Below, one piece after another: positions 24,586 to 33,297 of a DNA stretch of 42,965 nucleotides. The DNA is from a virus. A program made the translations under genes and the position numbers. Position 1 is the stretch's first letter. Each line of letters opens with the position of its first letter. The notes beneath the pieces are model-generated. The model was given only the letters and a program-made list of their open reading frames with translations, was not told where the DNA came from and did not search any database. The stretch is from IMG/VR virus record IMGVR_UViG_3300048597_000619, positions 1-42,965 of that record; one strand, written 5' to 3'.

Positions 24586-25155
24586 TCACGCGCATCGTGC
24601 GAACGTAATCAGCGGCAGCGTGTCGAACCGCGAAGCCAACGTGACGGCCGAGCGCGGGACGACCGCGTACTCGCCGACCGTCTGCGCTGCGCACGCCGTG
24701 CCCGCAGGCACCGTGCCGATCCGCACGAACGTGAACCCGTCAACGCTCTGCCGCAGCTTGTACGCGCCGGTGTCCGACACCTGCACCGTCGTCGTCAGGC
24801 CCGTCGGCGCACTCGGCGGCGCGACCGGGACCGTGGCGGTCGCCGGCGTGGACTTCGCGGACTCGAGCCCCGCTGCGTCGAGTGCCGTGACGGCGTAGCA
24901 GGGCGTGCCGGCCGGCGCGGTCGTGTCGACGTAGGCCGTGGCAACCGGGATCGTCGCGATCACCGTCTGCGTCGCGCACGTCGCGCCCCGGTAGACCTTG
25001 TTCTGCGCGACCGTGACTGGCGAGCCGTCGGTGCGCGTGGTCGGGTTCGTCCACGTCAGGTTGACCGTGCCCGCCCAGGCCATGCTCACGCAGAAGAACA
25101 GCGCGAGCGTCAGCAGGGCGGCGAGCGCGTGACGGGGGCTCAGGAAGCGCATCAC
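24586..25155 (-). CDS. Secreted protein with signal peptide and FnIII-like domains
   Basis: This 189-residue protein begins with a classical Sec signal (basic start, then ALAALLTLALFFCVSMAWAG, cleavage after AWA near residue 28). The mature part has one or two fibronectin-III-like domains (TVNLTWTNPTTRTDG, later PSAPTGLTTTVQVSD). An exported protein inside a virion gene cluster is unusual: it may act in the periplasm or at the surface, or be a signal-bearing moron. Start GTG at 25155 or ATG at 25152. Confidence 0.7.
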   Translation of the reverse strand: MMRFLSPRHALAALLTLALFFCVSMAWAGTVNLTWTNPTTRTDGSPVTVAQNKVYRGATCATQTVIATIPVATAYVDTTAPAGTPCYAVTALDAAGLESAKSTPATATVPVAPPSAPTGLTTTVQVSDTGAYKLRQSVDGFTFVRIGTVPAGTACAAQTVGEYAVVPRSAVTLASRFDTLPLITFARCA

Positions 25156-26288
25156 ATCTCCAGCCGGCGGGTGAGCATCCAGTTGAACGCGAGCGTCGTA
25201 GCGGCGGCTGTACCACCGACCATGACGTTTGCCCGAGGACCGAGAGCCGTAGTCTGCGACGGCAGGTTCGCGGTCAGTTCGCCGCCCGCGACTGCGCGCG
25301 AGTCGAGCCGGCGCACCGCGTACAGCACACGGGTCGTTGCTGGCATTGCCATGAACGACACTTCGTACACGGCGGTCGCGTTCGGCACCGGGAAGTTCGC
25401 GCCGAGGTCGATTTCCGTCGCCGCCGTCCCGTCACGCGCGCCGACGCGCATCGTCGTCTGACCGGCCGTGCCGATGCCTGCGTAGATCGTGTTGTTCGTG
25501 GCGCTCGGGACCGTCGTGATCGCGGCCGAGGACGACGACATCGCGACCATCGCGCCGCCGGTTGCCGAGGCGGCGGTGATGCGGAACGGTGCATTGAAGA
25601 AGAACCCGGCGCGGCGGGCGACGCTGCCACGGAACCAGTTCAGTTGCGCCGAGCGGACGTCCGAAGAACCCGAGGCCGTCGCGTTCGTGATCTGCGTTGA
25701 GGGTCGGCCCGTAAACTCGTTGCCGTTACCAACAGGCGCGACGGTGGAAAGCGTCGCAGTGTTCGACGTGTTCTGGCCGATCGACAGAACGCCAGTGCCG
25801 GTGCTGGGCAGGATCAGCGCGGAGCGGGCGTCCTGTGTTCGTACGTCATACGTCTGCGAGGCGAGCTGCCAGCGGAGGTTCACGCCGTCATAGATGAGGG
25901 TCACGGCCTGTTGCGGCAGAAGCCAAAGACACTCGCAGCACAGCGCCGAGAAGCGGTTCGCGGCCGTGCTGCTGGCGTCCTCGTTCAGAAGACCGATCAG
26001 GCCCGTCGAGTCGTTCTCGATGATCGCGAGGCGGCCTGCCGCGCCGCCCGCCAGCCCGCCGATGAACGACACCGACGCGGGCTGCGCCTTGATGCGCACC
26101 GCCCGGTTCGGCTGCGCGTCGTTCCAGCCGGTCGGCGACCAGTCGGTCTGGTTGAGCGCGGGCACGGCCGTGATCGACGGCCAGTACCAGTCGGAGACCG
26201 CGTGGTCGTCGTTCCAGTTCGACGTGCGGACCTTCGTCGCGTCCGCGCCCTGCGGCTTCGCGGACGTGAAGGCGTGACGGATGCCCAC
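25152..26288 (-). CDS. Putative tail fibre / receptor-binding protein
   Basis: This 378-residue protein starts at GTG. The opening RHAFTSAKPQGADATKVRTSNWNDDHA is a pattern found at the N-termini of phage tail-fibre and baseplate wedge-like proteins. The remainder is Ala/Thr/Ser-rich beta sequence ending LAFNWMLTRRLEM. It lies immediately upstream of the secreted FnIII protein, whose start overlaps its stop. The receptor-binding role is inferred. Confidence 0.6.
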   Translation of the reverse strand: MGIRHAFTSAKPQGADATKVRTSNWNDDHAVSDWYWPSITAVPALNQTDWSPTGWNDAQPNRAVRIKAQPASVSFIGGLAGGAAGRLAIIENDSTGLIGLLNEDASSTAANRFSALCCECLWLLPQQAVTLIYDGVNLRWQLASQTYDVRTQDARSALILPSTGTGVLSIGQNTSNTATLSTVAPVGNGNEFTGRPSTQITNATASGSSDVRSAQLNWFRGSVARRAGFFFNAPFRITAASATGGAMVAMSSSSAAITTVPSATNNTIYAGIGTAGQTTMRVGARDGTAATEIDLGANFPVPNATAVYEVSFMAMPATTRVLYAVRRLDSRAVAGGELTANLPSQTTALGPRANVMVGGTAAATTLAFNWMLTRRLEM

Positions 26289-26299
26289 GGGTCAGAGGC

Positions 26300-26866
26300 T
26301 CAGACGGACCAGCTACCCGAGACGTTCAGCGTGTCGGCGGAGGCGACGGCCTTGTCGCCACCGGTGAACAGGCCCGCCGAGTACAGGATGCCGGTCGTGC
26401 CGCCCTTGGTGTTCACCGTGGTCACGAACGCGCCCTTTATCGTGTCGGTGCCGTTGATCGTGAAGGCCGCCGCCGCGCTGGTCGCCTTGGAGCCACCGGA
26501 CGCGGCAGAGAACGCCAGAGTCGGGCGGTTCGCGTTCGAGTACACCGTCGATTCGGTCCAGCCCGCGTGCGACGCCATCGTGTCGCCCGCCGCGATTGCC
26601 GAGTAGCCGGTCGAGCCGATCAGGCCGATGTACCAGGCGGCGGTATAGCCCGAGCCGGCGAAGTACTTGTCGAGCAGGTCGTTCTTGCCGACGGTCACCA
26701 CGAGATTTCGAAACGCCTCGCGCCACTTCTCGCGGCCGTAGCGATCGACGCAGATGACGTCGAACGTGAAGAACGGCGCGTCGACGTGCTCCTGCAGGCT
26801 TCCCGGCAGGATCAGCCCTGCACCGACCCCGTCCCGCGCGTTCCCGCGCTCCGTGAACCCGCTCAT
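26300..26866 (-). CDS. Virion structural protein (fibre-associated)
   Basis: This 188-residue protein contains FDVICVDRYGREKWREAFRNLVVTVGKNDLLDKYF near 35-70 and TAAWYIGLIG after it, a combination I recognise from structural proteins of several temperate phages of Gram-negative bacteria. Serine/threonine-rich strands fill the C-terminal half. It begins ATGA over the previous gene's stop. Confidence 0.65.
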   Translation of the reverse strand: MSGFTERGNARDGVGAGLILPGSLQEHVDAPFFTFDVICVDRYGREKWREAFRNLVVTVGKNDLLDKYFAGSGYTAAWYIGLIGSTGYSAIAAGDTMASHAGWTESTVYSNANRPTLAFSAASGGSKATSAAAAFTINGTDTIKGAFVTTVNTKGGTTGILYSAGLFTGGDKAVASADTLNVSGSWSV

Positions 26867-27177
26867 GCGCGCCTCCGGATGATCTCGACGCCGTCGATCG
26901 TCTGCCCTTCGAACGCGTCCCAGAACGCCCCCGCGACCGCACCGTAGGCCGTGCCGTACGCGGCCAGCGCCTCGACGTCGTCGCCGGACGGCGCGGCCGG
27001 CAGCGCGTCGTGCTGCGCGAGCGCCGCCGCGAGCTGCTCGGGGTGGCGCGCCTGCGCGGGGTCGAGTTCCTTCGCGAGCGCAACGGCCACGGGCGTCGGC
27101 AGCGCAAGGCGGATCTCCTGCGCGCCGGCGGCTTCGAGCGCCGCCCGGTAGGCGACGACCTGGTCTCGTGCGGTCAT
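26863..27177 (-). CDS. Small helical hypothetical protein
   Basis: This 104-residue, Ala-rich helical protein starts MTARDQVVAYRAALEAAG. It has an acidic central part and ends DGVEIIRRRA, where its stop overlaps the next start. It may be a tail-fibre assembly protein by position; no motif supports this. Confidence 0.5.
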   Translation of the reverse strand: MTARDQVVAYRAALEAAGAQEIRLALPTPVAVALAKELDPAQARHPEQLAAALAQHDALPAAPSGDDVEALAAYGTAYGAVAGAFWDAFEGQTIDGVEIIRRRA

Positions 27178-27193
27178 GGGACTCCTCGGATCG

Positions 27194-27613
27194 TCAGCGC
27201 CGCGCCCACACGGGCGGCGAGGTGGGAACGCCGACCGGCGGCGTCTCGAACGAATACGTGTCGCTGATCGAACTCTCGACGCCAGCGGCGTTGCGCGCGG
27301 CGACCTGCACGTTCCAGCGCAAGCCCGGCACGAGCGCGAACGCCTTGGACGTGGTCGCCGTATTCGGCGGCTGCTGGACGCCGTTGACGTACCAGACCCA
27401 CTCGACCGCGACTGACTCGCCGGCCGGCTGCGTGCAGGTCAGCGTCGCGCCGTAGGGCGACAGGCCGGACACGGGCACCGACGGCCACGTCGGCTCGGCG
27501 GGTGGCTCGGCATCGTTGCCGGTGGCCGGCGGCGGGCCAGGCGCGCGGTCGAGGTCGTCGAAATAGGTCGCGTCGGCCGCGTCGGCCAGCGCATCGAACA
27601 GCGTGTCGGCCAC
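27194..27613 (-). CDS. FnIII-like domain protein
   Basis: This 139-residue protein starts at GTG. After an acidic and Pro-rich N-terminus it has one fibronectin-III/Ig-like domain (YGATLTCTQPAGESVAVEW, then TATTSKAFALVPGLRWNVQVAARNAAG), with the Trp and Tyr-type strand residues typical of the fold. Such domains in phage proteins bind surface sugars or act as spacers. Confidence 0.6.
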   Translation of the reverse strand: MADTLFDALADAADATYFDDLDRAPGPPPATGNDAEPPAEPTWPSVPVSGLSPYGATLTCTQPAGESVAVEWVWYVNGVQQPPNTATTSKAFALVPGLRWNVQVAARNAAGVESSISDTYSFETPPVGVPTSPPVWARR

Positions 27614-27616
27614 GGG

Positions 27617-29050
27617 CTAGCGCCAGGTCGGCGCCAGCCGGCGCATCGTCGCGAGGTCGGGCGTGCCCGGCTTGTGCAACGTGAACCAGACCTTGTCACC
27701 GGCGACCAGCGAGCCGGTCGCGATTATCTGGTCGACGTACCCGCTCGCGTCCGTCGTGACGCCCTGGATGCACTGGTCGGGCGCCGCGGCGGCCGTCGTC
27801 GGGCCGGCAGCGCCGCGCCAGACGCACAGCGTCAGCCCGGTCAGGTTCGGCTGCACGACGCCGTCGAGGTCGATCAGGCGCGTGCGGACGTACGGCGCGA
27901 GCACCGTGCCGGCGCCGCCGGGTCCGTACTGCCGGCCCACCGCGCCCCAGCCGGTGCCGTCGCCGGAGTTCGCCTGCACGTCGAATTCGATCGTCGGCGG
28001 GCCGGACCACGAGGCGTCATCGTAAAGCGCGAGGTCGGCGATCGTCGGGCCGCCGCCCACGTTCAGCGCGCGGACCTGGTCGCCCGTGGCGAGGTCCGGC
28101 AGCGCCGTGAACCGATACCCGGCGGTGGCGTGCACCGACGCGAGGTCGACGTAGGCCCTGCCGGTCGGCGGGTTCACCGTGACCGCGATCGTGCTGGTGC
28201 CGTACGCGTTCGACGCCCGGACCGAGCGGGCGCCGTAGCGCGCCGCGCCGAGCGGGAACGACGCAACCGTCCAGCTCGTGTCGGACACGCGGGTCGCGCT
28301 GATCGACACGCTCGTCGCGCCGTCCAGCAGCGCGAACGTCGTCCCGGCCACCAGCGCCGTGCCCGTGATCGTGCACGCGGCCCCGGCCGTCACGACGTTG
28401 TCGCCGTCGACCGTCGACAGCGACGGCGGGGCGATGTAGTCGCGCACGAGGTAGTCGAGCAGCGACTGGCCGTTCGTGCCGCCGTTCGACGCACCCTGCT
28501 GCCAGAGGCCACACCGGCCGCTGGTGATTCGGCTGCCGGACGCGTCTGACGCGGACAGCGCCAGCGCGCCGTCGAGGAACACGTCGAGCGTCACCGGATT
28601 CGTGCCGCGCAGGTCGACGCGCAGCTCGTGCGTGCTGCCTGCGCTGAACGCGGACAGCCCGACGTTCTCCCAGACCTGCTCGTAGCTGCCGGAGACGTAC
28701 TTGCGGATCTGCAGTTCGGTGCCGGTCGTGTTCGTCTTGATCAGGTAGTACGTCTGGACCGTCGGATCCATCCGCACCAGCACCGCGATCTCGGAGCCGC
28801 CGCCGGTCGTGTTCCGGTGGATGAAGTTCGCGACCAGCGTGAGGTCGGCCGGCACCGTCGCGGCGTTGTGGTACAGCCCGCCCGTGCCGTTCGCCTGCTT
28901 CAGCGCGCCAGCGCCGTCCAGCGCGAGGCCCGCGTTGCCCCAGAACGTGCCGGTCGGGTTCTTCGCCCACGCCCCGCCGGTCGGCGGCGAGCGCGATTCC
29001 AGCGTAACGTCCGCGGTCCCGACGAAACTGTCGACGATCAGGTCGGCCAC
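27617..29050 (-). CDS. Adhesin-like virion protein: LamG/concanavalin-like plus IPT-like domains
   Basis: This 477-residue protein starts at GTG and ends TAG. Residues 1-190 resemble a concanavalin/LamG-type jelly roll (TLVANFIHRNTTGGGSEIAVLVRM, later HELRVDLRGTNPVTLDVFLDG). About 200-290 looks like an IPT/TIG-type Ig domain (ITGTALVAGTTFALLDGATSV), followed by beta-rich domains. The same jelly-roll design recurs inside the 1046-residue protein just upstream, so the two probably act together in binding surface glycans. Confidence 0.65.
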   Translation of the reverse strand: MADLIVDSFVGTADVTLESRSPPTGGAWAKNPTGTFWGNAGLALDGAGALKQANGTGGLYHNAATVPADLTLVANFIHRNTTGGGSEIAVLVRMDPTVQTYYLIKTNTTGTELQIRKYVSGSYEQVWENVGLSAFSAGSTHELRVDLRGTNPVTLDVFLDGALALSASDASGSRITSGRCGLWQQGASNGGTNGQSLLDYLVRDYIAPPSLSTVDGDNVVTAGAACTITGTALVAGTTFALLDGATSVSISATRVSDTSWTVASFPLGAARYGARSVRASNAYGTSTIAVTVNPPTGRAYVDLASVHATAGYRFTALPDLATGDQVRALNVGGGPTIADLALYDDASWSGPPTIEFDVQANSGDGTGWGAVGRQYGPGGAGTVLAPYVRTRLIDLDGVVQPNLTGLTLCVWRGAAGPTTAAAAPDQCIQGVTTDASGYVDQIIATGSLVAGDKVWFTLHKPGTPDLATMRRLAPTWR

Positions 29051-29051
29051 G

Positions 29052-32000
29052 TCAGCCGCCCGCCAGCGTGCGCAGCGCCTGGCGCTTCGCCTCGAACGTG
29101 TCGGTGTTCAGCGGCCAGCGCCACTCGCCGTTCGCGTCGCGCGTCGCGTTCTCGAGCGCGCCGCCCGGCAGCACCTCGTCCAAGATCGCGTTCGCGGCCG
29201 AGGCGTTCACCGCCTTCGCGAGCGCGTGGTACTTCATGTCGTTCATGCCGTCGGCAAGGAACGCCAGCCGCAGCGTCGGGAACGGGCCGTCGATCCCCGG
29301 CACGCCGCTCGTGGGCCACATCCGGTGCCACGAGTGGACGAACAGCACGCCGTCGTAGTTGGTGCCGCCGTTGTAGGCACCGCGGCCGGTGAAGTGCGTG
29401 CCGTAGTCCGGCCCCATCACGAGCTTGCGGCCCGCGTCGTTGATGCGGAACGGCTTGTCGCCCCAGTTGCGCATCGTCGTGAACAGGTCGACGCCGGCGC
29501 CGGATTCCTCCGGGCTGTGGTACTTCTCGGCGAACAGCGTCGACTGCCGCAGCTCCGGGCCGTTCACGTAGAACGGGCCGGGGAACGCGGTCGTGTTCGT
29601 GTCGAGGTAGGTCGTGCCGTCGTCAGCGAGCAGGCCGCAGCCGGGCACGCCGGACGTGATGTCCGCGCTGCCCGTCGTGTCATACCCGCTCGCGACCCAT
29701 TCCTTGTTCACGGTCGCGAGCAGGAACGGACGCGTGCCGGGGTACGCCTCGACGTAGTCGAAGACGTGCAGTTGGATGAACGCGGGGCTCGGCATCGTGT
29801 ACGCGACGAACGCGCCGATGGTCGAGCGGACACCGTTGACGTACTTGACGAGCTGCACGCCGTTCGACGCGTACTCGACGCCGTAGGCGTTGAACGTCGC
29901 GCCGTTGCCGGAGCAGCGCAGGAAGATCGCGCCCTTGCGGCTGGTCGTGAGCCCGCCGGCCGCCGCCGTCGCGCGCTGGTTCCGGCAGTAGGTGTTCGAC
30001 CAGACCGCATCGTTGCGGTACGCGATGTTCCACTCGCCGTTCACGCGCACGCGTGCCTGGTTCGAGACGATCTGCAGGCCCGTGCCGCTGCGGCCGGGCA
30101 GCACGACGTTCGTCCACTTGCCGCCGTCGCTGATCGGGTTCTGGTTCGCGAGCGTCAGGTAGTTGTCGAACGTAGTGCCCATGCCGGGCTCGGCATTGCG
30201 CTCCTTGTAGTACATCGTCACGTAGTTCGCGAAGCCCGCGTCCGGGAAGTTCAGCAGGTCCGTCGGGAAGTGGTTGTGACCGTGGTAGATGTAGAACCCC
30301 GGCCGGTCGCCCTTCACGTAGGACCACGGCGTCACGCGCAGCGCCGCCGCCTCGCTCTCGCCGTTCGTCCGCGCGCCCGGCGGCTGGTTGTACGGCAGCC
30401 CTTTCACGCCGCCGTTCGCGAGCCACCACGCGTTCGCGGTCGCGTCGCCGCCGGCGTGGTACTGGAATCCGCGGACGCCGAAGTTGCCGTTCGCCGCGGC
30501 GCCGTCTTTCAGGTGCGCGCAGTTGCCCGCGATGAAGATCGGGCAATCCTTGATCGAGCCCGTGTCGGCCTTCACCCGATCGATCAGGTACTGCATGTAG
30601 AAGTACATGTCATACCCAGGCTCGTCGATCAGGTAGAGCATCTTCAGGATGCTCGGCGCCTGCGTGTTCGCGTTCGTGTACGCGGTCGACAGCCCGTCGA
30701 GCCACGTCTGCGACAGGATCGGACCGAGGTAGCCGCGCACCGGCTGGCCCGTCGCCCACGGCGTGTACGCCGCGAAGCCGGTCGTGTTCGCCGGGATCGT
30801 GAACGTGTCCGCGCCCGTGACCGTGATCGAGTACAGCGTGTTGTTCAGCGTCGTATACGGCGCCGGGCAGTTGCGCACCTTCCACTGGAACCCGGTCGAC
30901 TTGCCGTGGTCGCCCCAGGTGCGGATCGTCGTCGGGTTGCCGGGCGTGATGTCGCGGATCGCGCGCCAGTTGTAGCCGTCCTGCCGGCCCTCGGAGTCGT
31001 CGGTGAACGCGCCATAGCCGAATGCGCCGAAGATGCCGAGGACGTGCAGGCGGGCGCCCACGCCCTCGTCCTGCCCCGCGTAGCCGCGGGCGTTGGTCAT
31101 CTCCGTGCCGTTCAGGAACTCGTTCGTCTCGGTGTTGACCGCGTACGTCTGGTCGGTGAACAGCACGTCCACGCCGAAGTCGTGCGCCATCTGCCGGTAC
31201 AGCTTGCGCTGCTCGGCGACGAACGCGGCGTGCGCGGTGATCGAGTTGTTCCAATCGATGTAGCGCGCGACGCCGAACTGCCACGATTCGCCGTTCGCCC
31301 ACGTCCACGCCTGGTTCGCGGTCGGCAGCGTCAGCGTGCCCACGTCGACCCGGACCGGCACGGTGGTGAGTGCAGCGCCCGCTTTCTTGATCGTGATCGT
31401 GCCGCGGTACGTGCCCGGCGTCAGGCCGGTACGGACGTGCACCGACAGCATCACGAGCTGGCTACGCCCGACGCCGATGTCGAACCGGCCCTCGTTGGCG
31501 GTGCCGTAGTTCACGACCTCGTGCGGGATCAGGATGTCCGGCACGTACTTGAACGCGAGCGGCCTGTCGACGAACAGCGTGCCGGCGTTGGCCACGCCCG
31601 ACGCGTTGTGCGGCCGGCGGATGTAGCTCGGCCCGCCCTTCTCGTCCCAGTTGCCGCCGCCGGAGTTGTAGAAGTCGATGTTGCCGTTGCCGTACGTGGA
31701 CGCGGCGCGGAACTGCGCGTAGTTCGCGACGTAGAGCTTGATGTCGCGGCGCGATCGCGGCGCCCACGCGGCATCGTACGAGCGGAAGACGTTGTTGCCG
31801 GTCACCACGCCGCGCGCCGGACTCGTGATCGTCTCCGACCCGCCGGAGCGCGTCAGGGTGTCGAGTTCGACCGACAGGCCGGACACGCCGACCAGCGACT
31901 CGAGGTTGAGGTAGACGCGGCCCGTCTCGTTTCGGGCCAGCTTGAGGTAGACGGTGTCCTGACCGGCGTCGTTGATCCACGCCGAACTGGCCGACGGCGT

Positions 32001-32192
32001 CAGGCCGGGGGCGAGCATCACTGAGGTCGAGGCGCCGCGCGCCTTCGGGGTCGCCTCGCGCTCGACCCGCATCGACGTGAACGCCCAGACGCTGTGAAGC
32101 CCGCCGACCCCGTACTTGGAGGGGTCGGAGTAGTACCGACCGTCGGCCTGCGCCGTGCCCGTCCAGTTTTTCGTCTGAACGGTCTTCGGCAC
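29052..32192 (-). CDS. Glycoside-hydrolase-like virion protein (DUF4091/GH123-like)
   Basis: This 1046-residue protein is the first gene after the late terminators. It starts at GTG with GGAG ten bases upstream. Residues about 60-290 form a beta-sandwich ending TPGTYRGTITIKKAGA...VPVRVDVGTLTLP, the lead-in typical of GH123/DUF4091 enzymes. Residues 300-640 look like a TIM barrel with LIDEPGYDMYFYMQYL (Asp 523-Glu 524-Pro 525). About 660-880 is a LamG-like insert. The end (LADGMNDMKYHALAKAV) resembles the DUF4091 tail. I infer a capsule- or LPS-cleaving depolymerase; no signal peptide is present. The fold call is by eye. Confidence 0.6.
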   Translation of the reverse strand: MPKTVQTKNWTGTAQADGRYYSDPSKYGVGGLHSVWAFTSMRVEREATPKARGASTSVMLAPGLTPSASSAWINDAGQDTVYLKLARNETGRVYLNLESLVGVSGLSVELDTLTRSGGSETITSPARGVVTGNNVFRSYDAAWAPRSRRDIKLYVANYAQFRAASTYGNGNIDFYNSGGGNWDEKGGPSYIRRPHNASGVANAGTLFVDRPLAFKYVPDILIPHEVVNYGTANEGRFDIGVGRSQLVMLSVHVRTGLTPGTYRGTITIKKAGAALTTVPVRVDVGTLTLPTANQAWTWANGESWQFGVARYIDWNNSITAHAAFVAEQRKLYRQMAHDFGVDVLFTDQTYAVNTETNEFLNGTEMTNARGYAGQDEGVGARLHVLGIFGAFGYGAFTDDSEGRQDGYNWRAIRDITPGNPTTIRTWGDHGKSTGFQWKVRNCPAPYTTLNNTLYSITVTGADTFTIPANTTGFAAYTPWATGQPVRGYLGPILSQTWLDGLSTAYTNANTQAPSILKMLYLIDEPGYDMYFYMQYLIDRVKADTGSIKDCPIFIAGNCAHLKDGAAANGNFGVRGFQYHAGGDATANAWWLANGGVKGLPYNQPPGARTNGESEAAALRVTPWSYVKGDRPGFYIYHGHNHFPTDLLNFPDAGFANYVTMYYKERNAEPGMGTTFDNYLTLANQNPISDGGKWTNVVLPGRSGTGLQIVSNQARVRVNGEWNIAYRNDAVWSNTYCRNQRATAAAGGLTTSRKGAIFLRCSGNGATFNAYGVEYASNGVQLVKYVNGVRSTIGAFVAYTMPSPAFIQLHVFDYVEAYPGTRPFLLATVNKEWVASGYDTTGSADITSGVPGCGLLADDGTTYLDTNTTAFPGPFYVNGPELRQSTLFAEKYHSPEESGAGVDLFTTMRNWGDKPFRINDAGRKLVMGPDYGTHFTGRGAYNGGTNYDGVLFVHSWHRMWPTSGVPGIDGPFPTLRLAFLADGMNDMKYHALAKAVNASAANAILDEVLPGGALENATRDANGEWRWPLNTDTFEAKRQALRTLAGG

Positions 32193-32209
32193 GGTACGCG
32201 GGCTCCAAG

Positions 32210-32245
32210 AAAACGGCCCGGCTCACCTTGCGAGTGGCCGGGCCG
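32210..32245 (-). terminator. Rho-independent terminator 2 before late genes
   Basis: A 9-bp GC stem (CGGCCCGGC at 32214-32222 against 32237-32245) with a partly paired loop is followed on the minus strand by TTTTCTT. It lies 18 bases before the start of the late reading frames. Confidence 0.85.
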
Positions 32246-32290
32246 AAGTGGGGGATCGACAGGGAGTCACATCGACGGACGCAGAAACGC

Positions 32291-32315
32291 AAAAGCCCGG
32301 CGCAGAGCCGGGCTT
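32291..32315 (-). terminator. Rho-independent terminator 1 before late genes
   Basis: A 9-bp stem (AAGCCCGGC at 32293-32301 against 32307-32315) with a 5-base loop is followed on the minus strand by TTGCGTTT. It begins about 25 bases after the expected start point of the promoter at 32345-32372. Confidence 0.8.
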
Positions 32316-32344
32316 CGGGGACGGACACGTATCCGTGATTCGTC

Positions 32345-32372
32345 AAGATACGGATTTTGCGGCCCGCGTCAA
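32345..32372 (-). promoter_or_regulatory. Putative late promoter (pR'-like)
   Basis: Minus-strand -35 TTGACG (32367-32372) and -10 TATCTT (32345-32350) are 16 bases apart, overlapping the last codons of the Q-position gene. Transcription would start near 32338 and meet two terminators within 130 bases. An inverted repeat ATCCGT...ACGGAT spans the start region, and the 10-mer CCGTATCTTG at 32344-32353 also occurs at the cro and rightward early promoters. Confidence 0.65.
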
Positions 32373-32875
32373 GCGGCATCGTCCTCCCGCAGCCGGCGCT
32401 TGATGTGCCCCGTCGCGATCGAGCACCACACGTCGAGCCGCTGCGCGAGCCGGACCCACGCCGGCTCGGCGTGCCGGCGCCAGCCCTCCGGCGTGAAACC
32501 GCCGAGCTCGTGCATCCCGTCGACCAGCAGGACTGCCTGATACACCGCCTGCCGACGGGTCTGCAGCCACTCGATCAGCACGGTCGCGTGCGCGAGATCA
32601 GCCAGCCAGCGGCGGCCGTCGACGCGGTCCGGCCAGCGGTGCTCAACGTGAAGCCGCGCCGCCTCGTTCAGCAGGCACGCTCGCAGGCCGGCGCCGCAAC
32701 TGTCGTCGAGCGCATAGCGGAACCGGAAAGCGTACTCGTGACGCGTCGGCAGCCCGGCACAGGCGAACGCCGCGGCCTCGGGGGTCCACTCGGGGATGCC
32801 GCCGCGCCCCTGCATCGACTTCGTGACGTCGATGCCGCGCTGCGTCAGAAGACCGGCAATCCCCTCTGTGTTCAC
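32369..32875 (-). CDS. Hypothetical protein in the position of the Q antiterminator
   Basis: This 168-residue protein starts at GTG over the VRR-NUC stop (GTGA) and is the last gene of the leftward early operon. It has a helical centre (LNEAARLHVEHRWPD, then LADLAHATVLIEWLQTRRQ) and a C-terminal helix pair ending ATGHIKRRLREDD. I do not recognise its family. Because a promoter and two terminators follow directly, as in lambda Q-pR'-tR', an antitermination role is inferred from context alone. Confidence 0.55.
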   Translation of the reverse strand: MNTEGIAGLLTQRGIDVTKSMQGRGGIPEWTPEAAAFACAGLPTRHEYAFRFRYALDDSCGAGLRACLLNEAARLHVEHRWPDRVDGRRWLADLAHATVLIEWLQTRRQAVYQAVLLVDGMHELGGFTPEGWRRHAEPAWVRLAQRLDVWCSIATGHIKRRLREDDAA

Positions 32876-33297
32876 CGGTCGATCTCCCACGTCGCCCAGT
32901 CGATCTGCGGGTCCGGCGAGTAGCCGATGTGCACCGGGTGCCCGGTGTCGGCGAGGTAGCGCGTGATCGCGGCGAACGCCTCGTCGGCGCCGAACGCGAC
33001 CGCCGTCTGCCAGCCCAGCCACCGCAGCTTTGCCAGGTACTCGCGCTGCGACGGCTGCAGTCGCCCGCCCTGCGCCTTCAACTCGAGCCCGAGTCCGTGA
33101 AACCGACCAGCCGGGATCGGCACGATCAGGTCCGGAACGCCGGCCAGCACGCCCATGCGCTTGAGCTTCGCGCCCTCGGCGGGGTGACGGCTGCCACCGT
33201 TGGGAACTGCAAAAGCGAAGTCCGACAGCGGGTGCCCGCGCCACTTCGCGACGTGCAGTTTCGCCATCAGCGCCATCTGCTCGGCGTCCTCACTCAT
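32872..33297 (-). CDS. VRR-NUC domain nuclease
   Basis: This 141-residue protein shows VPNGGSRHPAEGAKLKRMG, then GVPDLIVPIPAGRFHGLGLELKAQ: Asp 56, Glu 72 and Lys 74 form the PD-(D/E)XK catalytic set, with Gln 81/84 following. This is the stand-alone VRR-NUC family, predicted to cut Holliday junctions or similar structures, and may serve as the phage resolvase. It starts with ATG overlapping the preceding amber-interrupted gene by eight bases. Confidence 0.9.
   Translation of the reverse strand: MSEDAEQMALMAKLHVAKWRGHPLSDFAFAVPNGGSRHPAEGAKLKRMGVLAGVPDLIVPIPAGRFHGLGLELKAQGGRLQPSQREYLAKLRWLGWQTAVAFGADEAFAAITRYLADTGHPVHIGYSPDPQIDWATWEIDR

Noticed and set aside
28809-32024. A 1071-codon plus-strand open frame opposite the glycosidase-like gene
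   Set aside because: High-GC antisense shadow: Arg/Val/Ala-rich without domains, lying over two well-supported minus-strand genes.
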